From Bacteroidota bacterium (GTDB lineage: Bacteria; Bacteroidota; Bacteroidia; Bacteroidales; Paludibacteraceae), in contig JAFNAV010000046.1 of the NCBI GenBank assembly GCA_017860345.1, positions 1-38,210 on the forward strand: 38,210 nucleotides of DNA, in the 5' to 3' direction. The notes beneath the pieces are model-generated. The model did no database searches and was not told the DNA's origin. It saw only the letters and a list, made by a program, of their open reading frames with translations. Of this stretch, positions 7,401 through 16,419 are shown piece after piece. Each line of letters opens with the position of its first letter. Position 1 is the first letter of the stretch. Both the position numbers and the translations under genes were made by a program.

Positions 7401-8953
7401 AATCTCTCTTTCAATGCGGGGCTAACCAAATGTTTCAAAATGTCTTTATGCCCAACCTCCTTTTGTGCCATCAAAAACTCAAATAGATTGACAACATCTT
7501 CTGTATTTTTCAAAAATTCAGAAGTAACATCTGCATCATCTCCTTTTCGGTATATTTTGAGATTCGATAGCCATTGCCACACACGAAATTCCTGGTAAAG
7601 TGGGTGTGATTTGGGAATGGCCTTCAGGTATTCCTTCACCTCATTGCCTTCTTTATCTTTATGAATTCTGTATTCCAACGAACAATTGCCAATGGAAGAT
7701 TTTTGGCTTCGCAGCGGACGTTGGTAGAAAATAATATCTTCAACAAACAAATGCACAAAGTCGCGTTTACTCAACGTGAGCTGTTGAGCTTCGTTGTTTC
7801 GATAAAGCTCACGTACGCAATCGTTATACAAATCATTGGTAAATAACTCCGGTTGCAATTCAAACTGTTTTTTCAGAATGGCGACTAATTCTTCCTTGTA
7901 GAATTTTCGTTCAATGGTGCGAACCAACTTGCCTCTAATTTTTTGCGAAGGATTTTGCAATAGGTTTTCGTAAATATAGGTGCCAACTGTTGTATTGCTG
8001 TTTTTTATCGTTATCTCTGTCCGTGCTTTTATTTTTTTATAAATCTTATCTTGATCTTTTTTACTCATCAAATTAATTTCATCAAAGGACGGTAAAGGCG
8101 TAATTTTACGTTTTTCTTTTCCAAGTGTATCTGTCCTTCTGTCCTTTACAATTTTAATGTTACCATCTTCATCAAATTCTTCTGTTATTAGAAATTCCTT
8201 TTCTGTATTAAGCCAATTTGGTTCAGCAGTAAAGGTTGCAGAGTATTCCCATCCATTCTCAAATATGACTTTATACCAAGTTTTCTTATCATTTTTTTTA
8301 TCTATATTCCCTTTCTCAATAAATACAATTTTCAATAAAGCACAGTATTCAATAATATCGGTTCTATCTTCTTCTTCACCCCTCAACTGGTAATATCCCC
8401 GCTTTTGGTTGAAATTAAGGATTATCCACGCCAATTCTTCTTTTGCAATCTTTTGGCTTAGTGCTTTCTTTCGCAGATAATAAATCGTCCAATCATAAGG
8501 GATTTTAGTCTCTTTTCCATTTGGTTTGGTGTAAAACAATTGAGGCTGCGATTGCTTGAAATCGCTCAACATTTCTTCAAAGGAGTTTATAAATATGAAA
8601 TCCCTATTATTGTAAGTTAACTTTGGTTCGGATTCATCCACAAACTGTCCGAAATGCTTTTCGAAATCAATTTCTTTGGCATAATGCTCAGGTAAAAACC
8701 CCAATACATTCAATACACGGTGCAACCGTTCACGACGAAGCAAATGACGCTCCCGAATGCGGCGAATTCCCCGATAACTTGTTCTGGCAGCAGTTTGTGT
8801 TTCTAAGGGCTTTCCACCACTAAAGGTGTCTAAAACATCCTGAGTCATCGGTATAATCCTACTTCCCATCCCCAGGATTTTCTTTTCATCTGTATCCACT
8901 AATGCCCACCCAATACTATTTGTTCCTAAATCGAGTCCTAGTATATTTTTCAT
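4454..8953 (-). CDS. cas9: CRISPR-associated endonuclease Cas9, type II-C, long form
   Basis: A 1499-aa RNA-guided DNA endonuclease. RuvC-I is at 1-20 (ILGLDLGTNSIGWALVD, catalytic Asp8). The Arg-rich bridge helix is at about 55-85 (RGIRRIRERHLLRRERLHR). RuvC-II is near 774 (EIHVELGREM), HNH at about 860-930 (YQIEHVIPKS, catalytic His near 901), and RuvC-III near 1100 (DHRHHAMDALV). About 400 C-terminal residues form the wedge and PAM-interacting region. All catalytic residues are present, so it should cut. The length is well above the roughly 1000-1100 aa of compact II-C enzymes but is usual for Bacteroidota. Its promoter is divergent from the tracrRNA. Its 3' end overlaps one arm of the inverted repeat around the crRNA-like element. 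Confidence 0.98.
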   Translation of the reverse strand: MKNILGLDLGTNSIGWALVDTDEKKILGMGSRIIPMTQDVLDTFSGGKPLETQTAARTSYRGIRRIRERHLLRRERLHRVLNVLGFLPEHYAKEIDFEKHFGQFVDESEPKLTYNNRDFIFINSFEEMLSDFKQSQPQLFYTKPNGKETKIPYDWTIYYLRKKALSQKIAKEELAWIILNFNQKRGYYQLRGEEEDRTDIIEYCALLKIVFIEKGNIDKKNDKKTWYKVIFENGWEYSATFTAEPNWLNTEKEFLITEEFDEDGNIKIVKDRRTDTLGKEKRKITPLPSFDEINLMSKKDQDKIYKKIKARTEITIKNSNTTVGTYIYENLLQNPSQKIRGKLVRTIERKFYKEELVAILKKQFELQPELFTNDLYNDCVRELYRNNEAQQLTLSKRDFVHLFVEDIIFYQRPLRSQKSSIGNCSLEYRIHKDKEGNEVKEYLKAIPKSHPLYQEFRVWQWLSNLKIYRKGDDADVTSEFLKNTEDVVNLFEFLMAQKEVGHKDILKHLVSPALKERFPNAKPAAFNKEVEKEIAKYRWNYVFDDSKEKEEDKSKKYPCNTTGYEISRRLDKVANIPTEFLTAETEQHLWHIIYSVTDKKEYETALKSFANKYKLDENSFVEEFKKFPPFPSEYGAYSEKAIKKLLPLMRLGKYWSWDAIDAKTQSRVDKIISGEYDESIKTRVREKSINLTGNNHFQGLPIWLAGYVIYDRHSEADIAGKWNSVADLEQYLEDFKQHSLRNPIVEQVITETLRVVRDIWKQYGQGAKDFFSEIHVELGREMKNTADDRKYLTEQVTNNEATNLRIKALLAELKENSDGKLPVENVRPFSPMQQDALRIYEDGVLNSTIELPEDIVKISKSSQPSKSELQRYKLWLEQKYRSPYTGSVIPLGRLFTEDYQIEHVIPKSRYFDDSFNNKVICEAAVNQLKDKQLGLEFIKNHHGTKVECGMGKVVEIFSEEAYQTFVKEHYAKSKTKRQNLLLEEIPEKMIARQMNDTRYISKFISSLLSNIVRADKEDDGVNSKNLIPGNGRITTVLKKDWGMDAVWSDLILPRFERMNQLTNSDAFTYWNEQYQKYLPIDNVNIDSKQVKIEKKRIDHRHHAMDALVIACMTRDHVNYLNNKNAHEKGTNDEKGFRYDLKNKLCFKTKPDDKGNYQWQFKKPWGKIEKEVLVIADNDFTIDAKGELETIVISFKQNLRVINKATNNYEKWTEKDGKKIKAKVKQEGTNWAIRKPMHKETVSGKVDLPWVKVPKGKILTATRKSVDTTFDLKTIAAITDTGIQKILKNYLAYKNNNPEIAFTPEGLEEMNANIKQYNDGSTHQPIRKVRIFELGSKFSLGENGNKKDKYVEAAKGTNLFFAVYEDKNGKRSYETIPLNVVIERQKQGLPPVELKGENDFYLTPNDLVYVPNEDERVNISVNKQIELTKEKRQNIYKVVSFSGNQIFFVRNEIATSIINKAEFSTLNKMERAIDGTMIKEVCAKLIVNRLGKIERHSIEM

Positions 8954-8990
8954 AATTGATGACGTTTTGCAATATTTAAATTATCGGCTA

Positions 8991-9021
8991 TAAAGTTAAA
9001 TATATAATTTTAATTTGCAAA
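8991..9021 (-). promoter_or_regulatory. cas9 promoter
   Basis: On the minus strand, -33 TTTG (complement of 9018-9021), 19 nt, then -7 TAACTTTA (complement of 8991-8998, one mismatch to TAnnTTTG). The start site is expected near 8985, leaving a leader of about 32 nt before the ATG at 8953. The -33 box is only 3 bp from that of the tracrRNA promoter. Confidence 0.7.
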
Positions 9022-9024
9022 ATG

Positions 9025-9055
9025 TTTGCTTAAATAAATTATTGTTGTATATTTG
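9025..9055 (+). promoter_or_regulatory. tracrRNA promoter
   Basis: TTTG (9025-9028), exactly 19 nt, then TATATTTG (9048-9055), a perfect Bacteroidota -33/-7 pair. The expected start at about 9060-9062 coincides with the first base of the anti-repeat. Confidence 0.85.
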
Positions 9056-9059
9056 CCTC

Positions 9060-9132
9060 AAATTGAAAGCAAATCACAATAAGGATTATTCCGTTGTGAA
9101 AACATTTAAGGCGGGGCAACTCGCCTTTTTTT
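9060..9132 (+). ncRNA. tracrRNA
   Basis: The anti-repeat at 9060-9079 is a 20-nt perfect complement of CRISPR repeat positions 2-21. Next comes a nexus-like segment AAGGATTATTCCGTTGTG. A rho-independent terminator hairpin follows (AAGGCG 9108-9113 with CGCCTT 9122-9127) with a T run to 9132. Size (about 73 nt), layout and position upstream of and divergent from cas9 are typical for II-C. Its promoter is one of the best in the window. Confidence 0.95.
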
Positions 9133-9160
9133 ATGTGAATATGTTTCTATTGTAAGATAT

Positions 9161-9202
9161 AAAAAAAAGGACAGCTTGCTTTTTTATGGCAAGATGTCCT
9201 TT
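9161..9202 (-). terminator. Terminator of the pectinesterase gene
   Basis: A hairpin of AAAGGACAGCTTGC (9166-9179) with GCAAGATGTCCTTT (9189-9202), broken by one small internal mismatch. On the minus strand it is followed by a U run from 9161-9168. It lies 28 nt beyond the stop codon. Confidence 0.8.
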
Positions 9203-9229
9203 GCTGTTTTTGTATGAAAAATAACTTGC

Positions 9230-12200
9230 TTACGGAATCAGGGTTTTGAGTATGGTTTGGTTTTCCGGGTTTGTTACTTTGATTATCCACAGGCCTTGGG
9301 GCAATGTTATTTGCGAATCTGCTGCAATGTTTGTACTGCTTTGTAATTTGCCAACGGCATTATATACATATACGCGGGTTGGAGATTCTATGCCGGATAT
9401 ACTGACGGTATTGCCTTGCAGCGATATACTTACATTACCTGTAACGGGTTGTTGTAGGCCGGTGTTGGTGTCGTTCAGAATGAGCTCTGCCAACGGATCC
9501 CAATTGTCGTTGCCTTTGGTGAAATTTAAGGCGGTTATGGCTGTTCCATCGGTGAGTGTGGGTGTAGTAAGCTGGGTTGCCCAGGTGGCCCGTGAGGCAG
9601 CGTTGCTGGTACCTGAAGTTTCGGTTGTTCCGTACTCGTACATTCCTGCCGATTGTCCTCCCAATGAGTTGTTCCATCCTACGGGAAGTATTAATGACTG
9701 TCCGTTGTTGTCGGGGAAATTGGTTGTACCTATAGTGGTGTTGTAGAAAACCACTTCGCTGGTATTGGCTTGCCATGGGCGTCCAAAGTATCCGGGTTTT
9801 GAAAGATACTGCGATGCAGTTTCGGTGCCGGGCTGTGCCGAAGTTATTTTACACTCATACATCAGGTAACCGCGACCGCTGTTTTGTTGTGCTGCTGTAA
9901 TGTACGAAACATCGGTATTCACTTCGCTGGTATTCATAGCCAGATCGGTTTTGTAGAACACGGCAGTCATGGGACCAAAAATATAGTCGGTGCCACCCAT
10001 GGCTACACCTTTGTACATAACCATACGCACTCCCGAGCCACCATAAAACGAATCCTGACGTCCGGTTACGCGGCATTTGTTCAATATTACTTTGTCGGCA
10101 TTATTGGCTATAGCCAAAGCAGCTGCGCGCTCTACAAAACTTTTGTTCTGTACTGCCGTATTTCCGGCATCGGTAGGGCGTAAGCCTTTGCTTCCGGAGG
10201 CCCATTCTACCACTACATCCTGCGACTCTTTGAGCGATATGTATTGGTTGAACGAGTTTTCAAAAATTATATCGCTGGCTATAAAACCACTTGCAGTAAC
10301 CAGCACAGTAGCATTCCAGTAGGAGCCATTGGTGGTAACGCCACCCGTATTGGTATAACTTGGGTATCCGTTTTCTTTATTTACGGCAAGCAGGTCGGCG
10401 TGCCATTTTTGGTCGGTTCCCATGCTGTAATAATTGTACCCATGTCCGTAATAAGAAGTGATGCGTACTGCATTTTCGTCAATATCTACTCCTTTGTTTT
10501 TCAGAGCTATTGATGGCGATGCGGCAGCATTTTTAAGCGTAACGTTGGGCTGACTTACCACTAACATTTCTTCGTAGTTGCCCGGATCAATCATTACTGT
10601 TACTCTATCGGCAGCAGTACGGTTCATATTGCTGATAGCGCTCAGAGCTTCGTTGATGGTTTTGTATGCTTTATCAGCGCCCACGTAAATGGTCGAAACA
10701 AAATCAACTACTTTAAGCGTGGTGATGTCGGTAATATACGTAGTGGCAGCAGAACTACCTATGGTAATTGTGACATAACCATCGGCGGTACCGGTGTATG
10801 TATAGCTGGTGGTTTCAAATGTACTTGTGCTATTCGATGCGGTAGTTACGGCTGTGCCTCCTTCAATCGAAAAATCGGCTGCGTAGTAGTAGGTTACCAC
10901 AACTTTTTCACCTACAGCCACAGGTACTTTAATAGTAGCTCCTGATTTGCCCAAAAGGTGGCCTTTGCTCTGCTCATTGCTAATGTTTCCGGTAAATTGC
11001 ATTCCTTTATAATTAGCTGTGGCGGTGGTAATAGCTTTGTCGTCGAACGACCAGTTGGTTACTTTACCAAAAGATATGGCTTTGCTTGTGGCGGCATCCT
11101 GAACAGTAACATTGGATGTAAGTAGTTGCTTGAGAGGATATTCGTCGAGCCCCGATGTGGTGACTGAATAAGTGCCGTTGCGCAGAGCAATACCGTTAAT
11201 ACTACTGAAAGAATAGCTGTAGCCGGACTCGTTCAGGTTGTTGAAAACAAACTGGAGTTTACTTTGCTGTTCTGCAGTAAGTCCGGGTGTGGTAATGGTT
11301 AGTGCATAAGTTGATTTCAGAGCAAAGCTCAGATTTTTAGTAACAGGCGCTCCTGAAACAGACAGGCTGTTGTCGGTTAATGCATAATCGTTAATTCCTG
11401 TAGCTGAGATAGTATAGGTGAAACCATTTTCAAGGTTAACACTGTAGGTGGCAGCTTGCTTGTCGATGCTAATTTCGGGAACATAAACCGAACTGGTTGC
11501 GGGAGTAAATACAAGTCCCAGTTTGGATATATCGGTACCTAATCCGCTAATGCTGCCACTAACCGTATAGAGATCCACTTTTTTCAGCGAAAGATTGAAT
11601 GTGTTGGTCGATGAGCTTACTTCCACCGTTTTAGCCGTAGTTATTATATATCCGTTGGCATCCTGTATGCTTACCGAGTAGGTGAAGCCAACCGGCAGAG
11701 CGGCTGTATAGGTATTGGAAGTAGTAGCGCAAACCCATGATTTGCCATTGGCAGTAAATACTACTTTGTAACCGGAAGGTATATCGGCAGCTTGGGTTAT
11801 ATCCACTGTTCCGCTGATTGACTGATAAGTGGCTGCTTTGCGAAGAATACGATAGTAAAAAGGCTTATCCAAGGAGTCGTATATTTTAAAATTGCCGGCT
11901 TTTTGAGCGTAAAATTTTAAAACCGATCCACTGTTTGAGCTGGCCAGTATGTCGGCCTGACCGGTGGTAGTTTGATTTATGAAATTGATGGAGCCGGCTG
12001 CATTTTGCGATTTTACAAAGATTGTAATTTCGTCGTCTTCGTTGGCAGTAAGGGTGAAATATCTGTTGGCGGCAGCCGTAGAGTTTACGTACAAGGCTCC
12101 GGTAAGTGTTTCATTACCAAACGTAGTAGGAGCGCCGCTGGAATCGTAGCGAGTGAGATTAGTGTTGGAGGTACGCAGGCGGTCGCTGGTGGCTGATGCG

Positions 12201-12433
12201 CTTGTCCACGTTAGTGCACCGGCTGTCCATGTAGCGGGCACATTTTTGCCTGTCGACCCTGCGGTAATACCTGAATACCACGCGTTTATAACGGCTTCAG
12301 TAAGATTGTTGTTGTATGTAGCTTCGTCGAGTTGAGCAGCTCCAAAGTCCCATACCTCAGTTTTTTGAGCATCGGCTAATAAACCCGTGCAAATGAACAT
12401 AAAGACTGATAATAATAAAGTAATTTTCTTCAT
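9230..12433 (-). CDS. Secreted pectinesterase with type IX secretion sorting domain
   Basis: A 1067-aa exported protein. It has a signal peptide at 1-22 (KKITLLLSVFMFICTGLLADA). Beta-rich regions of unknown role at about 25-570 contain several similar short units (for example GYKVVFTANGKSW and SKLGLVFTPATSS). A right-handed beta-helix pectin methylesterase domain spans about 578-960. Its signature motifs are present: GRQDSFYG near 796, GTDYIFG near 814 (catalytic Asp) and YFGRPWQ near 883. The last 70 residues form a T9SS type A sorting domain with VYVYNAVGKL and a final ITLPQGLWIIKVTN...ILKTLIP pattern. The enzyme removes methyl esters from pectin at the cell surface or outside. No SusC/D or lyase genes adjoin it, so it is not in a visible polysaccharide utilisation locus. 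A possible -7 box TATTTTTG is at 12477-12484. Confidence 0.9.
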   Translation of the reverse strand: MKKITLLLSVFMFICTGLLADAQKTEVWDFGAAQLDEATYNNNLTEAVINAWYSGITAGSTGKNVPATWTAGALTWTSASATSDRLRTSNTNLTRYDSSGAPTTFGNETLTGALYVNSTAAANRYFTLTANEDDEITIFVKSQNAAGSINFINQTTTGQADILASSNSGSVLKFYAQKAGNFKIYDSLDKPFYYRILRKAATYQSISGTVDITQAADIPSGYKVVFTANGKSWVCATTSNTYTAALPVGFTYSVSIQDANGYIITTAKTVEVSSSTNTFNLSLKKVDLYTVSGSISGLGTDISKLGLVFTPATSSVYVPEISIDKQAATYSVNLENGFTYTISATGINDYALTDNSLSVSGAPVTKNLSFALKSTYALTITTPGLTAEQQSKLQFVFNNLNESGYSYSFSSINGIALRNGTYSVTTSGLDEYPLKQLLTSNVTVQDAATSKAISFGKVTNWSFDDKAITTATANYKGMQFTGNISNEQSKGHLLGKSGATIKVPVAVGEKVVVTYYYAADFSIEGGTAVTTASNSTSTFETTSYTYTGTADGYVTITIGSSAATTYITDITTLKVVDFVSTIYVGADKAYKTINEALSAISNMNRTAADRVTVMIDPGNYEEMLVVSQPNVTLKNAAASPSIALKNKGVDIDENAVRITSYYGHGYNYYSMGTDQKWHADLLAVNKENGYPSYTNTGGVTTNGSYWNATVLVTASGFIASDIIFENSFNQYISLKESQDVVVEWASGSKGLRPTDAGNTAVQNKSFVERAAALAIANNADKVILNKCRVTGRQDSFYGGSGVRMVMYKGVAMGGTDYIFGPMTAVFYKTDLAMNTSEVNTDVSYITAAQQNSGRGYLMYECKITSAQPGTETASQYLSKPGYFGRPWQANTSEVVFYNTTIGTTNFPDNNGQSLILPVGWNNSLGGQSAGMYEYGTTETSGTSNAASRATWATQLTTPTLTDGTAITALNFTKGNDNWDPLAELILNDTNTGLQQPVTGNVSISLQGNTVSISGIESPTRVYVYNAVGKLQSSTNIAADSQITLPQGLWIIKVTNPENQTILKTLIP

Positions 12434-12563
12434 AAATATTTGCTTTTAAGATTAACGATATTGATTGTAACAGGAGCAAAAATAGATGAATCTTAAAAAC
12501 CTGATGTGGAAATTTTATCGGATTATGTTATTGCTTTGACATTAATTCAATTATATAGCATAA

Positions 12564-12611
12564 AAAAACAGTGAATCAGCATTTAGTCAGAAATGCTGAT
12601 TCACTGTTTTT
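12564..12611. terminator. Strong bidirectional terminator
   Basis: A 21-bp perfect stem (12564-12584 with 12591-12611), loop AGTCAG, with A and T tracts at the ends. It lies downstream of the PAP2 gene (minus) and upstream of the pectinesterase gene, so it separates the two units. Confidence 0.85.
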
Positions 12612-12708
12612 AGTTTTTATATGTTTGGCGATATGAATCACCTTCTTTTTCATTGTCGTACCCGCGAAAGATTTGAACTTAAATTCCTTCTGCAGAGATA
12701 TATCATGG

Positions 12709-13332
12709 TTATGCGCGGAGCTTTGGAGGCATTTTTTTTTCGAGATATACAGCAATAGTTCCTGATAATATTCCTACAGCAATGCCGGCCAGTACATCGG
12801 ATAAAAAATGTTGCCCGAGATAAATTCTTGAGTAACCTACCATGATTGTTAGAAATAATATTGCCCATTTTAGCCCTGTATGTTTTACTAACAATATAAA
12901 TGTAAACAACATGGCAAATGCAGTTGCGGTGTGTCCTGATGGGAAACTATGGTGACCTGATACCGTAACGCCATCAATAAAATGCTGATACAAGCCATCA
13001 TTGAACACAATTTTAGGTCTGGGCATCGAAAAAATACGCTTGAGTATCTGAGCTAAAATACCTGATAAAAGAAAGGAAATTAAAATAGCAACGGCCATTG
13101 TCTTTTTTTTCAAAATAAATAAAATTAAAAAAACAACTACCGAAAACAACCCATTGCCAAGATAGGTGTAATAGGTGAAAAAATCGTCCAACCAATGGCG
13201 GTGATAGCCATTCAATAATATGAAACTTTGTTCTTTGCCCAATATTAAAAGAACGAATAAACCAACAGTAAGCACTGTCAGGATGGCAATGATGAAAATG
13301 ATGTTTTTGCGAAATTCGTTTTTAATACTCAT
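12709..13332 (-). CDS. PAP2-family membrane lipid phosphatase
   Basis: A 207-aa integral membrane protein with about five or six hydrophobic segments (10-33, 60-75, 78-97, 137-150, 156-167, 180-197). All three signature motifs are present: K98 with RP105-106, PSGH 131-134 (following SGHHSF), and SR168-169 with His175 and Asp179. Members dephosphorylate phosphatidic acid, undecaprenyl pyrophosphate or similar lipids at the outer face of the inner membrane. The exact substrate cannot be told from sequence. It is a single gene; the next gene upstream (ilvC) is separated by its own terminator. Confidence 0.9.
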   Translation of the reverse strand: MSIKNEFRKNIIFIIAILTVLTVGLFVLLILGKEQSFILLNGYHRHWLDDFFTYYTYLGNGLFSVVVFLILFILKKKTMAVAILISFLLSGILAQILKRIFSMPRPKIVFNDGLYQHFIDGVTVSGHHSFPSGHTATAFAMLFTFILLVKHTGLKWAILFLTIMVGYSRIYLGQHFLSDVLAGIAVGILSGTIAVYLEKKMPPKLRA

Positions 13333-13471
13333 AGTTTTAATTGATTAGAGAATACAGTTCTTTAGAGTTTTATACCGAGTTGTTTGTTAAGTGCCTAAAA
13401 AATTTGATAGTTATATAACACTAATAGAACATGTTTATATTTTTTTTATTCGACATAATGTCCATTTAACT

Positions 13472-13518
13472 AAAAAAAGATACCAAAGCATTTTTACGAT
13501 GCGAAGGTATCTTTTTTT
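13472..13518. terminator. Terminator at the end of the ilv operon
   Basis: A hairpin with A7-GATACC (13472-13484) pairing GGTATC-T7 (13506-13518) and an inner GCAT/ATGC pairing. It is 31 nt downstream of ilvC and would work in both directions. Confidence 0.85.
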
Positions 13519-13549
13519 ATTTTCTCTTTTGTGTAACAGGGATTAAATT

Positions 13550-15025
13550 TTAAACAATTTTCTTCATAGCAGTCATCGCTGCGCGAAGTTGTGCTCCAAT
13601 TACTTCAATAGAATGTGTGCGTAATTCAGCATTGATTTTTACAAGCTCAAAATTATCAACATGTGCATCAATTCCCGTATTAAAATTTTTACCGATAATG
13701 TTGGTGTCAACAGTTTTCATAAAATCGGCCAATAATGGCTTACATGCATGGTCGAAAAGGTAACAGCCATATTCGGCGGTATCGGAAATTACGCGGTTCA
13801 TTTCATATAGCTTTTTACGAGCTATAGTATTGGCAATAAGGGGAGTTTCGTGTAACGACTCGTAATAAGCCGATTCGGGTTTAATTCCTGAGCTAACCAT
13901 GGTTTCGTAAGCTAACTCAACGCCCGATTTTACGAAAGCTACCATTAAGGTTGCGTTATCGAAATATTCCTGTTCACTGATTTCAATATCGCCGGCAGCA
14001 GTTTTTTCAAAAGCAGTTTCAGCTGTAGCCGCACGCCAGGTAAGCAAGTTTTTGTCGCCGGCAGCCCAGTCTTCCATCATTGTTTTTGAAAATTCTCCGG
14101 ATAAAATATCGTCCATGTGTTTGATAAACAAAGGACGCATAATATCTTTGAGTTGTTCAGATATTTTATACGCTTCAACTTTTGCTGGGTTGGACAACCG
14201 ATCCATCATATGAGTGATACCTCCGATTTTCAGCGCTTCTGTGATAACCTCCCAGCCGTATTGTACCAGTTTGGCGGCATATCCGGCCTCAATTCCCTTT
14301 TCAATCATTTTGTCGAACGAAAGGATAGAGCCTGTTTGAAGTAATCCGCAAAGTATTGTTTGTTCGCCCATGAGGTCTGATTTTACTTCGGCCACAAACG
14401 ACGAAAGTAATACGCCGGCCTTGTGTCCACCAGTACCTACGCAGTAAGCTTTGGCTATTTCAAGACCATCGCCGTTGGGGTCGTTGTCGCGGTGAACGGC
14501 AATAAGCGTAGGCACACCAAAACCGCGCAGATATTCAGCACGTACTTCCGATGCAGGTGATTTTGGGGCAATCATTACTACAGTTATGTCTTTTCGGATT
14601 TGCGTACCTTCTTCTACGATGTTGAAACCGTGCGAATACGACAGGCAAGCACCTTGTTTCATCAGAGGCACAACGCTTTTTACAACGCTTGTATGTTGTT
14701 TATCAGGTGCAAGGTTCGATACTAAATCGGCTGTTGGAACCAACTCTTCGAAGGTTCCCACTTTGAACCCGTTTTCAGTTGCTTTTTTCCACGATTCGCG
14801 TTTTTGGTCAATAGCTTCCTGACGAAGTGCGTAAGATACATCAAGACCGCTATCGCGTAAGTTTTGACCTTGAGCTAAACCTTGTGCACCGCATCCGATG
14901 ATGACGATTTTTTTTCCAATCAGTTTTTTTACACCATCAGCGAATTCGCTGTTTTCCATAAAATCACATTTCCCTAATTCCTGAACTTTCAGGCGATGGG
15001 GAAGTGAACTGAAATAATTTGCCAT
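13550..15025 (-). CDS. ilvC: Ketol-acid reductoisomerase, class II (long form)
   Basis: This 491-aa enzyme converts acetolactate or acetohydroxybutyrate to the dihydroxy acid with NADPH and Mg2+. The Rossmann motif [20 protein letters not shown] is at about 41-60. The length equals that of the E. coli class II enzyme, which has a duplicated C-terminal knotted domain, unlike the roughly 330-aa class I. The C-terminal part carries conserved acidic helices such as [10 protein letters not shown] and [15 protein letters not shown]. It is the last gene of the operon, 28 nt after the thioesterase gene, and is followed by a terminator. Confidence 0.97.
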   Translation of the reverse strand: MANYFSSLPHRLKVQELGKCDFMENSEFADGVKKLIGKKIVIIGCGAQGLAQGQNLRDSGLDVSYALRQEAIDQKRESWKKATENGFKVGTFEELVPTADLVSNLAPDKQHTSVVKSVVPLMKQGACLSYSHGFNIVEEGTQIRKDITVVMIAPKSPASEVRAEYLRGFGVPTLIAVHRDNDPNGDGLEIAKAYCVGTGGHKAGVLLSSFVAEVKSDLMGEQTILCGLLQTGSILSFDKMIEKGIEAGYAAKLVQYGWEVITEALKIGGITHMMDRLSNPAKVEAYKISEQLKDIMRPLFIKHMDDILSGEFSKTMMEDWAAGDKNLLTWRAATAETAFEKTAAGDIEISEQEYFDNATLMVAFVKSGVELAYETMVSSGIKPESAYYESLHETPLIANTIARKKLYEMNRVISDTAEYGCYLFDHACKPLLADFMKTVDTNIIGKNFNTGIDAHVDNFELVKINAELRTHSIEVIGAQLRAAMTAMKKIV

Positions 15026-15053
15026 TTTTTTTATTGTTTATTTAGATGATTTC

Positions 15054-15782
15054 TTAGTTGTAGTTCTCGAATATTATTTTTGCTCTGCAAGCGGGCGATT
15101 CGTTTTTACGAATTTCAAAACCATATACCCCGGGTTCAGTTTCATTATAAAACACAGATACGTTTTCGCCGTAAAGTATTTCGTTCAAATAATTAACTTC
15201 AAAACGTTTTATTTTGTAATTCTGATAATAATCAAGCGATAAACAGTCGCAAACCCATTCAAGATAGCGCATGCTACTTACATGTCCGTTGATGTCGATA
15301 TGGCTATATTTAACGTCAAAAGTCTGACATATTCCGGTTGAAACAGCTGCTAATTTGGTTGGGTCGTTTATATCAATACTTTGCCCCGTGGCATACCGAT
15401 GAATGCCTTCCAGCGCTGATAAGTCCTGCGCTTTACGGGTGTGTATGTTAATCATAGCCCAGTTCGAAACAGCTTTTCCTATTTCATTGCCCTGATTATC
15501 CCTAATAATAAAATTACGTTTTGTAGAGGCACGACCTACTGTCTCCACCCAGGTTTCAACCGACACTTCATCATATTGCTGCGGAAACTTATTCATTTCC
15601 ACGGCAAGCCGCAGAAGCACCCACGAACATTCGTTTTGATTTAATACACGAATACCAAATCCATTTTCGTCGGCATTATAACCAGCAGTTGTCAGCAAAA
15701 TATTGGTGAGCGATGCCAAGGTTATGTTATACCTGAAATCAACCTCCTGAGGTTGAACCTTAAATGAATATGTTTTGTTCAT
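15054..15782 (-). CDS. Acyl-ACP thioesterase (FatA/FatB-like)
   Basis: A 242-aa double hot-dog protein of the acyl-ACP thioesterase family (PF01643). The first hot-dog domain includes VDFRYNITLASLTNILL and WVETVGRASTKRNFII. The second has the Asn-x-His motif NGH at 165-167 in SHIDINGHVSSMRYLEW, which supplies catalytic residues in plant enzymes. It releases fatty acids from acyl carrier protein. It sits between ilvN and ilvC, as in many Bacteroidota, possibly because branched-chain keto acids prime branched fatty acids; that link is inference. It is 82 nt from ilvN, so probably co-transcribed. Confidence 0.88.
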   Translation of the reverse strand: MNKTYSFKVQPQEVDFRYNITLASLTNILLTTAGYNADENGFGIRVLNQNECSWVLLRLAVEMNKFPQQYDEVSVETWVETVGRASTKRNFIIRDNQGNEIGKAVSNWAMINIHTRKAQDLSALEGIHRYATGQSIDINDPTKLAAVSTGICQTFDVKYSHIDINGHVSSMRYLEWVCDCLSLDYYQNYKIKRFEVNYLNEILYGENVSVFYNETEPGVYGFEIRKNESPACRAKIIFENYN

Positions 15783-15864
15783 GCAAAATCTGATATTTGA
15801 TAATGAAATCTGATTTCAGAGTACAAAATTAATAAATTAATGCTATGTTTTACTTACAATATCG

Positions 15865-16416
15865 TTATTTTAATTGTTCTGTTTCGTGTTTTTTGCGGGC
15901 ATTGAGCATATCGGTCAACCGTTCCACCTTGGAACGTGTGATGGCAACCCTGCCCGAACGTATAAACTGTAGTACTCCAATTGAATCACTTAACTCTTCG
16001 AACATCTGCTGCGTTTCCTCGTAATGACCAGCTTTTTGTAATACCACAAAGCTTTCGTTCATTTCGAGGATACGAATGTGGTATTTGCGAATTAAGCCTT
16101 CAATAGATTCCTGCTGAAGTAGTTTGTCTGTCGCAATTTTATAAAGCGCTATTTCCTGATAAATAAGGTCGTCATCGGTGTTGTAATATGCTTTCAGAAT
16201 ATCTACGCGTTTATCAATCTGTTTCACCACTTTTTCCACAACATCCTCTGTGGCAAAAATGGTAATTGTGAATTTATGTATTCCTTTAATTGCTGAAGGC
16301 GATACCGAAAGTGTTTCAATATTAATGGCTCTGCGCGTGAAGATAATTGTTATCTGGTTGAGTAAGCCAACTGTGTTTTCAGAAAAAACTGTAATTGTAT
16401 ATAATTTATTTTCCAT
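15865..16416 (-). CDS. ilvN: Acetolactate synthase small (regulatory) subunit
   Basis: A 183-aa protein with an N-terminal ACT domain (about 4-75; YTITVFSENTVGLLNQITII, then RRAINIETLSVSPS). The C-terminal domain matches the family (about 85-170; SFVVLQKAGHYEETQQMFEEL, GVLQFIRSGRVAITRS). It binds valine and activates the catalytic subunit. The start is 3 nt after the ilvB stop, so translational coupling is likely. Confidence 0.95.
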   Translation of the reverse strand: MENKLYTITVFSENTVGLLNQITIIFTRRAINIETLSVSPSAIKGIHKFTITIFATEDVVEKVVKQIDKRVDILKAYYNTDDDLIYQEIALYKIATDKLLQQESIEGLIRKYHIRILEMNESFVVLQKAGHYEETQQMFEELSDSIGVLQFIRSGRVAITRSKVERLTDMLNARKKHETEQLK

Positions 16417-16419
16417 GAT

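Noticed and set aside
4985-8823. Long plus-strand reading frames opposite cas9
   Set aside because: They are antisense to a fully conserved Cas9, have no family character, and follow its codon pattern.
12655-12690. tRNA-like 3' end on the minus strand (AGTTCAAATCT followed by a GCGGGTA-type stretch)
   Set aside because: Resembles a T loop, but the stem pairs poorly and no D arm, anticodon arm or 5' acceptor strand is found; at most an old attachment-site scar.
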